Assembly (NCBI GenBank): GCA_049644325.1
Contig: JBARRR010000090.1
Span: forward strand, 1-5,907
Length of the DNA: 5,907 bases
Direction of reading: 5' to 3'
DNA from: DASZHA01 sp049644325
GTDB taxonomy: Bacteria > Chloroflexota > Dormibacteria > DASZGP01
The notes beneath the pieces are model-generated. The model made no database searches. It saw only the letters and a list, made by a program, of their open reading frames with translations, and had not been told where the DNA came from. A program made the position numbers and the translations under genes. Positions 1 through 5,907 of this stretch are shown piece after piece; positions within the stretch are counted from its first letter, which is position 1, and every line of letters starts with the position of its first letter.

Positions 1-2
1 CC

Positions 3-242
3 TGCATGCAGGCGCTGGCCAACGGCAGCTCCAACCTGGTCGGCTACGCCAAAGACGGCTTCGGCATCTTCGTGGACCGCAACTCCTCGGGCGGGCTGCT
101 CACCAACGCCGACCTCGACGCCTGCCATGGCCGCACCAGCCAGATCAGCTGGGACAGCCAGCAGGTCAGCATGTACCACTACGTCGCCACCCTCGAATAC
201 CCCTACACCGTCGGCTGCTACATGGGCGCCGCCGTCCGTTAA
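3..242 (+). CDS. YHYH-domain protein, C-terminal fragment (5' end outside window)
   Basis: The reading frame is open to the left window edge (a Cys codon at 3-5 precedes the first ATG at 6) and ends at TAA 240-242. The 79 visible residues match the C-terminal part of YHYH-domain proteins as I know them: a G-Y-A-K-D-G-F-G-I-F segment, then LLTNADLDACHGRTS, a short W-D spacer, MYHYVATLEYPYTVGC and a final G. The ATG at 6 lies inside the conserved domain, so it is not the likely start. YHYH proteins are usually secreted or surface proteins of unclear function; a signal peptide, if present, would be upstream of the window. The family-naming motif reads Y-H-Y-V here, with Val at the second His position. 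Two conserved-looking Cys remain (in DACHG and VGCY). The gene converges on the nucleotidyltransferase with 19 nt between stops. Family call fairly sure; function unknown. Confidence 0.72.
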   Translation, partial: CMQALANGSSNLVGYAKDGFGIFVDRNSSGGLLTNADLDACHGRTSQISWDSQQVSMYHYVATLEYPYTVGCYMGAAVR

Positions 243-261
243 CCTGGCGCCCACGGTCCCC

Positions 262-735
262 TTATCCCGGCCCCGGCACTCCCTCGGGCGCCTCGATCTC
301 AGGATCGGGGCCAAGCTCCCTCAACCAGACCAGGTCATCCAGCGCTCGCTTGTCCTTGGTCCTTCCGGCCGCTGTCTTCATTGCGATGAGGTCATCGATG
401 CTAGCCACGAGAGCGCGCTGCTTACCCCATTTGGCCCTCCCGGCACGAGACTTGAGGCCCTCGTAGCTATCAACTCCGGCGACCTCCGCGAAGATATCTA
501 TCGAGCCGAACTTCGAAACGAAGGTGAAGTTCGAGCCCGCCCGCAACGTACGGCCGTCTGGCCGAAACGGGAGATCGTCTTCCACCCCTCGCAGGCGCAC
601 GTCCATGTCACCCAGAGCCGCAGCCAAGCGCTCGATGTTGTCGGTGTCGCGTGAGTACATGACGTCGCTGTCGTTGGTCATCAGGACCGACCCGTAAGCA
701 TTGAGCGCCAGACCGCCGATGATGACGAAGTCCAC
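262..735 (-). CDS. Small nucleotidyltransferase-fold protein, putative toxin partner of the XRE regulator
   Basis: From the GTG at 735 this gives 157 residues. The start shows a minimal nucleotidyltransferase signature: G-G at 7-8, G-S at 15-16, T-N-D-S-D with the acidic pair D22 and D24, and a third candidate metal-binding acid D80 in S-I-D-I-F. A C-terminal block around 112-135 (SIDDLIAMKTAAGRTKDKRA, then LDDL) matches the K-x4-R-x-K-D block common in AbiEii/DUF6036-like nucleotidyltransferases. The family transfers nucleotides to RNA, protein or small molecules; the substrate here cannot be read from sequence. The frame continues upstream of GTG 735 without a stop for 18 more codons (ITTEFQPREAIQALIDAG), which supply the helix normally preceding the first strand. 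These start at an ATA (789-787) overlapping the XRE stop, with GGGAG 8 nt upstream. The true protein may therefore be 175 residues. It is co-transcribed with the XRE gene; a toxin role is inferred from that pairing. Confidence 0.75.
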   Translation of the reverse strand: MDFVIIGGLALNAYGSVLMTNDSDVMYSRDTDNIERLAAALGDMDVRLRGVEDDLPFRPDGRTLRAGSNFTFVSKFGSIDIFAEVAGVDSYEGLKSRAGRAKWGKQRALVASIDDLIAMKTAAGRTKDKRALDDLVWLRELGPDPEIEAPEGVPGPG

Positions 736-785
736 GCCGGCATCGATCAGCGCCTGGATCGCCTCCCGAGGCTGGAATTCGGTGG

Positions 786-1202
786 TTATCGGCCGATCTC
801 CCGCAGGAAGTCGCGGAGGCCCCGGTCCGCTGCACCTATCCGCCGCAGCCGCTCAGGAACCGAATGCCGCCGGGACTCCCGGATCTGACTGAGGTCTATG
901 TCTGCTTCTCGATGTGCGTCGTACCGGGATATCGGGGGCGCTTCCGCAACTCTAAACTCCGGCCGGGCGTTCGATAGTACGTATTGAGGCGCGGCCGGCA
1001 TGGCCAGCAGTCTGAGCTCGCGGCCGAGAGCGGCGTAGACCTTCTGCAGGGTCCGGATGCTTGGCGACACCCGGCCTGCCTCCAGCCGGGCGATGGCCGA
1101 CTGGGTGGTGCCAACCAGGGCGGCGAGCTTCGCTTGCGACAACCTTGCATCCCGCCGCATGCGGGCAACCTCTCTGCCGGGCGTCCCCGCGACCTGTGCC
1201 AT
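786..1202 (-). CDS. XRE-family helix-turn-helix transcriptional regulator, putative antitoxin
   Basis: This 138-residue protein has a Cro/C1-type HTH at about 10-62: LSQAKLAALVGTTQSAIARL (21-40) is the HTH core, followed by E-A-G-R-V-S-P-S and the helix TLQKVYAALG. The remaining part (65-138) is a short basic/acidic tail with D-L-S-Q-I-R-E-S-R-R and P-E-R-L-R-R, a tail often seen in XRE proteins paired with nucleotidyltransferases. It should bind DNA as a dimer and repress its own operon. ATG 1202-1200 is chosen because a -10-like TATATT ends exactly 6 nt before it and no ribosome binding site is present, fitting a leaderless mRNA. Its TAA (788-786) overlaps the proposed ATA start of the downstream nucleotidyltransferase, implying translational coupling. 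DNA-binding assignment is sure; the antitoxin role is inferred from gene order. It could also be a plain regulator of a nucleotidyltransferase. Confidence 0.9.
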   Translation of the reverse strand: MAQVAGTPGREVARMRRDARLSQAKLAALVGTTQSAIARLEAGRVSPSIRTLQKVYAALGRELRLLAMPAAPQYVLSNARPEFRVAEAPPISRYDAHREADIDLSQIRESRRHSVPERLRRIGAADRGLRDFLREIGR

Positions 1203-1208
1203 CGGACA

Positions 1209-1214
1209 AATATA
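1209..1214 (-). promoter_or_regulatory. -10 element of the XRE operon (leaderless start)
   Basis: On the minus strand TATATT is followed by TGTCCG and then the ATG of the XRE gene. With the usual 6 bases between the -10 box and +1, transcription would begin at the A of the ATG. No convincing -35 box lies 17 nt upstream (ctcccg), and no Shine-Dalgarno sequence precedes the ATG, which agrees with a leaderless transcript. Predicted by eye only. Confidence 0.5.
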
Positions 1215-1227
1215 GCGTATCCGCTAT
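1212..1227. promoter_or_regulatory. Probable XRE operator, perfect inverted repeat ATAGCG-N4-CGCTAT
   Basis: The two 6-bp arms, 1212-1217 and 1222-1227, are exact reverse complements around the spacer TATC. The palindrome overlaps the predicted -10 box of the XRE gene, so a bound XRE dimer would block RNA polymerase. Symmetry and size fit Cro/C1-type operators. It lies about 85-100 nt upstream of the divergent membrane-protein gene, so it may or may not affect that gene too. The symmetry is visible; identity of the binder is inferred. Confidence 0.6.
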
Positions 1228-1298
1228 TTCTCGGGAGTGGCAGGATTGTGGGTGGCGCGATCACCGGTAACGACGTAAATTGCGCTTCACATCCAGGT

Positions 1299-1306
1299 GG
1301 GAGGAG
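1299..1306 (+). promoter_or_regulatory. Shine-Dalgarno sequence fixing a TTG start for the 12-TM protein
   Basis: GGGAGGAG is a strong anti-SD match. Counting from GGAGG (1300-1304), it is 7 nt upstream of TTG 1312, an ideal distance. The alternative in-frame GTG at 1297 would begin just before this element and has no ribosome binding site of its own. Confidence 0.75.
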
Positions 1307-1311
1307 AGAGA

Positions 1312-2535
1312 TTGGCCGAAGATACGCCTGCCCGACCCTGGGAGACGCGGTTCTTGCTCCGCGTCGCACCCCTGATCTTCTTGGTGACCGTCGGTATCGG
1401 CATCTTTAATGGCTTCCACTTCGTCGAGCTCTCCCGCGCCGTGCTGCTGACGCACGTCCACGCCGGCACCCTCGGCTGGGTCACGATCGGGGCCTTCGCC
1501 ACCGCCTTCTGGCTGGTGGCCGGCGCGGGGGGCGGCGGCAGCCAGACAGCCCGGTGGATCGCGATCGCGATGACGGTGGCGGTGCCGCTCTACGTGCTCG
1601 CCTTCGCCATCAACAACTTCGTCGCCCGCGCCGTCTTTGGCACGCCCGTGCTGCTGATCATCGTGGCGATGGTGATCTACATCCTCGGCGCCATCCGGCG
1701 GGCCGGCTGGAGCACACCGGCGCTGGGCTTCATCCTGGCGTTCACGGTGCTGGTCATCGGGTCGACGATCGGCGTCCTCTTCCAGATCCAGCTTGCAGCG
1801 AGCAGCGTCTTCCTGCCCGACAACGCCATCGCCGGGCACGCCGCCGCCCAGGTCGGCGGCTACCTGATCCTGTTCTCCCTGTCCGCCATCGAGTGGCGCC
1901 TTCGGGGCGCCACAAAGCTCGGCTGGGCCGGCGGCGCCCAGGTCGTGCTGCTGTTCCTTGGCGGAGTGCTAGTCGCGGCCGGGGCCCTGTTCAACATCTT
2001 GCCCCTGCTGGCGGTGTTCATCCCCATCGACATCATCGCCGTGGTCATCTTCCTGGTCCGGATCGCAGGACCGGCGTTGCGCGCCAAATGGCTGCAGCGC
2101 GACAGCTCGCGTCACTACGCCATCGCCGTGCCCTGGGCGGTGCTGAACCTGGCGGTCACGATCTACGCGATCCAGATCGGCATCGTCAAGAACGACTTTG
2201 GCGCTATCCCGGTCGGCCTCTTCGTCTCCGCCGACCACGCCATCTTCATCGGCGTCATCACCAACCTGATGTTCGGCATGATGCAGGACTTCACCAGGGG
2301 CACCAGCTCGTTCTGGGCCTGGGCCGACGACGTCGTCTTCTGGGTGATGAACCTGGCGCTGGTCGGGTTTGTCGTCACCCTGCTCGCCCAGGTCCAGGCG
2401 GGCGAGAAGTTCTTCGTGCCCTTCCAGGGCCTGGCGATCGTGATCGGGATCATCGCCTACAGCGTGCGGCTGGCCCAGGCGGGGCGCAGTGCTCCCGAGA
2501 CCACCCCGCTGGCCGCGGAGGCAGCGACCGGCTAG
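1312..2535 (+). CDS. 12-TM membrane protein, haem-copper oxidase subunit I / NnrS-like
   Basis: TTG 1312 is preferred for its ribosome binding site (407 residues); GTG 1297 would add five residues. By eye there are 12 hydrophobic helices, at about 16-35, 46-72, 82-103, 108-128, 134-157, 172-195, 203-227, 229-253, 269-292, 296-325, 337-360 and 368-388. Histidines lie in helix 2 (H48 and H50, LTHVHAGTLGW), helix 6 (H176, AGHAAAQVGGY) and helix 10 (H309, SADHAIFIG), with H36 just after helix 1. Haem-copper oxidase subunit I also has 12 helices with haem/copper-binding histidines in helices 2, 6, 7 and 10. Here helix 7 has none, so CuB would be incomplete. NnrS, a 12-TM haem/copper protein linked to nitric oxide, is the other close model. 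A haem- or metal-binding role in the membrane is inferred; no oxidase subunit II, cytochrome or NO gene is adjacent. Its stop shares a CTAG with the convergent cyclase gene. Confidence 0.8.
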   Translation: MAEDTPARPWETRFLLRVAPLIFLVTVGIGIFNGFHFVELSRAVLLTHVHAGTLGWVTIGAFATAFWLVAGAGGGGSQTARWIAIAMTVAVPLYVLAFAINNFVARAVFGTPVLLIIVAMVIYILGAIRRAGWSTPALGFILAFTVLVIGSTIGVLFQIQLAASSVFLPDNAIAGHAAAQVGGYLILFSLSAIEWRLRGATKLGWAGGAQVVLLFLGGVLVAAGALFNILPLLAVFIPIDIIAVVIFLVRIAGPALRAKWLQRDSSRHYAIAVPWAVLNLAVTIYAIQIGIVKNDFGAIPVGLFVSADHAIFIGVITNLMFGMMQDFTRGTSSFWAWADDVVFWVMNLALVGFVVTLLAQVQAGEKFFVPFQGLAIVIGIIAYSVRLAQAGRSAPETTPLAAEAATG

Positions 2536-3686
2536 CTCAGTAGGCGGTAGACGGGCATTGGCTCGGCGACACCCCGGATGGGGTGCTCCCCGATCGACTC
2601 CCACTGGTAGTTGGGGCTGCGCTCCATCACCACCTGGCTGGCAACCAGCTGGTCGCGTCCCGCCAGGGCCAGCAGGCGGGCGGCGAGGTTGACGGCGCCG
2701 CCGAAGAAGTCACCCTCTCGGGCGATCGCCTGGCCGACGTGGACGCTGGCGTGTACCCCCGGGGTGTCGGCGTCGCTCATGGCGCCGACGATCCTGGCGC
2801 CGGCGGCGACCGCGTCGGGAGGCGAATCGTAGGCCAGCATCGCGCCGTCGCCCAGCGCCTTGACCACCCGGCCGGCGTCACCACGCTCGTTGGTCACGAT
2901 GTCGAAGAAGCGGTCGACCAGGCCGATGGCGGCAGCGTCGCCCATCTTCTCGGCGTAGCGGGTGAAGTCCTTGATGTCGCAGAAGAGGAGCGCCACCTCG
3001 ACCGACCCCGGCAGCCGCTCCTGCGGGCCCGCGAGGTCCTCGGCGTTGCGGACCGCGACCTGGGCCAGCTCGTGCTCGATCCAGCGGCGGTGGACGCCGG
3101 TGAGCAGCGGGTCGGCCAGGGGCAGCAGTTGCTCGAATGCCGCCTGCACCGCGGTCAGGCTGCCGGCCCGGCTGCCACCCTTGCCGCGCAGGCTGGGCAG
3201 GCTGTAGCCGACGAACGCCTGTAGCTCGGCGCCGGCGACGCGCGCCAGGGTCCGGCCGTAGAGGCGGGCCAGCTGGACCCGCAGGTCCCGGGGCCAGATG
3301 GGGCTGAGGCGGCCGAGCTCGATGAAGACGTGGGCCTCGCTCAGGGTGAAGGCGGGTTCGTCCGCCGCCGGCGGTGGGAAGCCGAAGGCGTGCATCACCT
3401 CGCCCGTCTCCTGCACGGAGAGGCCACCCTCCGCCTCGATCTCCGCGGGCGTGACGGTCCGCTTCTCCCGCTCGCGCAGCAGCACGCCCTGGAAGACACC
3501 GCTCTCGGGGTCGCCGCGGCGAACCGCCGCCTCCGCCACCTCGGGCTCGGCGCCCAGGTCGACCAGCGCCTCGACCAGGTCGGCCATGATCCCAACCAGG
3601 GGGACATCCGTCCTAACCGCCGGCTGCCCGTCCTCCGACATAGGCGGATTATCGACCTCCGGGTCGACCCGGTTTCTTTGGGTCAC
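2532..3686 (-). CDS. Class III adenylate cyclase with N-terminal regulatory domain
   Basis: This protein should make cAMP from ATP. The catalytic domain spans about 228-384 and keeps every expected residue: metal-binding D237 (ALLFCDIKDFT) and D280 (KALGDGAML), adenine-selecting K276 and D326, and transition-state N333 and R337 in GGAVNLAARLLA; D326 is exactly seven residues before N333, as in mycobacterial Rv1625c-type enzymes. Residues about 30-220 are helical and resemble the regulatory domain of Rv1264-like cyclases, including GLSVQETGEVMHAFGFPPP and a helix with W202 and H205 just ahead of the cyclase domain. In Rv1264 this region senses pH; such sensing here is inferred. No membrane helix is present, so it is soluble. 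GTG 3686 gives 384 residues with AGGGA shortly upstream; ATG 3641 (369 residues) is an alternative start. The first 25 residues look disordered. The gene is divergent from the DUF5658-like gene and convergent with the 12-TM gene. Confidence 0.95.
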   Translation of the reverse strand: MTQRNRVDPEVDNPPMSEDGQPAVRTDVPLVGIMADLVEALVDLGAEPEVAEAAVRRGDPESGVFQGVLLREREKRTVTPAEIEAEGGLSVQETGEVMHAFGFPPPAADEPAFTLSEAHVFIELGRLSPIWPRDLRVQLARLYGRTLARVAGAELQAFVGYSLPSLRGKGGSRAGSLTAVQAAFEQLLPLADPLLTGVHRRWIEHELAQVAVRNAEDLAGPQERLPGSVEVALLFCDIKDFTRYAEKMGDAAAIGLVDRFFDIVTNERGDAGRVVKALGDGAMLAYDSPPDAVAAGARIVGAMSDADTPGVHASVHVGQAIAREGDFFGGAVNLAARLLALAGRDQLVASQVVMERSPNYQWESIGEHPIRGVAEPMPVYRLLS

Positions 3687-3752
3687 TTGTCCCTGTCGCC
3701 GCGCCGGAGAGCAGTGTTACATTTCAGTTAGGTTTAGGGACGACGGTTAGGG
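3687..3752. promoter_or_regulatory. Divergent intergenic region, cyclase / DUF5658-like gene promoters
   Basis: These 66 bases must hold the start signals of both flanking genes. The part 3714-3738 is clearly richer in A/T than its surroundings. On the plus strand TAGGTT (3729-3734) is a possible -10 box, without a good -35. Short repeats of the form TTAGG occur at 3728-3732, 3734-3738 (as TTAGG within TTTAGGG) and 3747-3751. The ribosome binding site for the plus gene is poor: AGGG sits either directly against the ATG or 13 nt away. Exact promoters cannot be fixed by eye. Confidence 0.35.
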
Positions 3753-4094
3753 ATGACTAGGACAGCGGTAAAAGCAGCAGTATCGGATGGTGCGCTCGCC
3801 CTGGCGCGGGTGATTCTGATCTTCACGGCCGCCCAGATCCTCGACCTGGGCACGACCATCCTCGGCATTCGCGATGGCCTCGGACCAGAGAGCAACCCGC
3901 TGGTGGCGCCCCTGGTGCGCACCAACCTCGAGCTCTCTTTGAGCCTGAAGTTGCTGGTCGCCACCCTGGTCATGCTCATGGTCCTGCGTTTCGTCAGCCA
4001 GCCACGGCAGTGGAAAGTCCTGATGGTTATGGCGGCAATCGCGTTGGTGGCGCCGCTGGTCAACGCGCTTCAGCTCCTCACCCTGACGGGCTGA
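3753..4094 (+). CDS. Small DUF5658-like membrane protein
   Basis: This 113-residue protein has three likely membrane helices at about 13-37, 61-80 and 87-110. After helix 1 it carries D-L-G-T-T-I-L and then G-P-E-S-N-P-L, matching the D-x-x-T-T plus E-x-N-P pattern I associate with DUF5658 proteins, and a conserved-looking Lys (LSLKLLVATL) in helix 2. Function of this family is unknown. ATG 3753 is the only sensible start: an in-frame TAG lies at 3735-3737, and a later GTG at 3810 would cut into helix 1. The gene is divergent from the adenylate cyclase across 66 nt and convergent with recQ across 64 nt. It stands alone as a transcription unit, so context says little about its role. The family assignment is from motif memory, not a search. 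Confidence 0.78.
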   Translation: MTRTAVKAAVSDGALALARVILIFTAAQILDLGTTILGIRDGLGPESNPLVAPLVRTNLELSLSLKLLVATLVMLMVLRFVSQPRQWKVLMVMAAIALVAPLVNALQLLTLTG

Positions 4095-4121
4095 AGCCAG
4101 GCCAGCCGGCGGGGGGCCGGT

Positions 4122-4153
4122 GCGCTCGGGCCGGTTCCGGCCGGCTCGAGCGC
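4122..4153. terminator. GC-rich hairpin between convergent genes, possible bidirectional terminator
   Basis: GCGCTCG (4122-4128) pairs with CGAGCGC (4147-4153), and directly inside it GGCCGG (4129-4134) pairs with CCGGCC (4137-4142) around a TT. The only unpaired bases are the TT and GGCT (4143-4146) on the 3' side. That gives 13 G/C-dominated base pairs. It lies 28 nt after the stop of the DUF5658-like gene and 6 nt after the stop of recQ on the other strand. There is no run of T on either side, so intrinsic termination is not certain; it may instead protect 3' ends. Confidence 0.5.
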
Positions 4154-4158
4154 CCTGC

Positions 4159-5907
<1,749 letters not shown>

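Noticed and set aside
127..654. Plus-strand open frame of 175 codons over the YHYH end and the nucleotidyltransferase
   Set aside because: It crosses two genes that have real family motifs in other frames and shows no domain of its own.
262..1202. XRE/nucleotidyltransferase pair as part of a larger mobile element
   Set aside because: No integrase, transposase, flanking direct repeat or tRNA was seen on either side, and the base composition is not clearly different by eye.
1246..1281. Possible promoter for the 12-TM gene (TTGTGG ... TAAATT)
   Set aside because: TAAATT (1276-1281) could be a -10 box, but the candidate -35 is 24 nt away, so I cannot support a full promoter.
1261..1839. Long minus-strand open frame (192 codons) opposite the 12-TM gene
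   Set aside because: Its translation is a low-complexity run of Asp, Gly, Arg, His and Glu, as expected for the antisense of a GC-rich membrane-protein gene; no domain is recognisable.
3727..3752. Three TTAGG-type repeats resembling a telomere-like or iteron array
   Set aside because: Only three short, unevenly spaced copies are present; this is more simply an AT-richer promoter/RBS region.

Overview
The window is GC-rich, gene-dense bacterial chromosome. It carries seven protein-coding genes, two of them cut by the window edges. GTG or TTG start codons, an apparently leaderless promoter, a Rv1264-like class III adenylate cyclase and a DUF5658-type membrane protein all suggest a high-GC lineage such as Actinobacteriota, Chloroflexota or a Dormibacterota-like soil bacterium. 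That placement is an inference from gene content and style. No rRNA, tRNA, CRISPR array, insertion sequence or transposase was seen, and no gene-free stretch exceeds about 110 bases.

Layout, left to right. (1) 3-242 (+): C-terminal end of a YHYH-domain protein. (2) 1202-262 (-): a two-gene operon, an XRE-type HTH regulator followed by a small nucleotidyltransferase, which resembles a toxin-antitoxin module. A perfect 6+6 bp palindrome overlaps a -10 box just upstream, a good candidate for an autoregulatory operator. (3) 1312-2535 (+): a 12-TM membrane protein with histidines in helices 2, 6 and 10, which looks like a diverged relative of haem-copper oxidase subunit I or NnrS. (4) 3686-2532 (-): a class III adenylate cyclase with an N-terminal regulatory domain and a complete set of catalytic residues. 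(5) 3753-4094 (+): a small DUF5658-like membrane protein. (6) 5907-4159 (-): a RecQ helicase lacking its N-terminal part (Walker A) because the window ends.

Transcription units strictly alternate in direction (+ - + - + -), so every junction is convergent or divergent. The convergent joints are tight: 19 nt, a 3-nt overlap through a shared CTAG, and 64 nt holding a strong GC hairpin. The two divergent gaps, 1203-1311 and 3687-3752, must hold the promoters. Apart from the XRE/nucleotidyltransferase pair, the genes show no common pathway; the region reads as ordinary chromosome with a small accessory-type module inserted.

The points most worth a second look are these: the nucleotidyltransferase reading frame continues upstream to an ATA that overlaps the XRE stop codon (ATAA, 789-786) behind a good ribosome binding site, suggesting a lost or non-canonical start; the XRE operator and leaderless promoter; and the haem-copper-oxidase-like helix/histidine pattern that lacks the helix-7 histidine pair.
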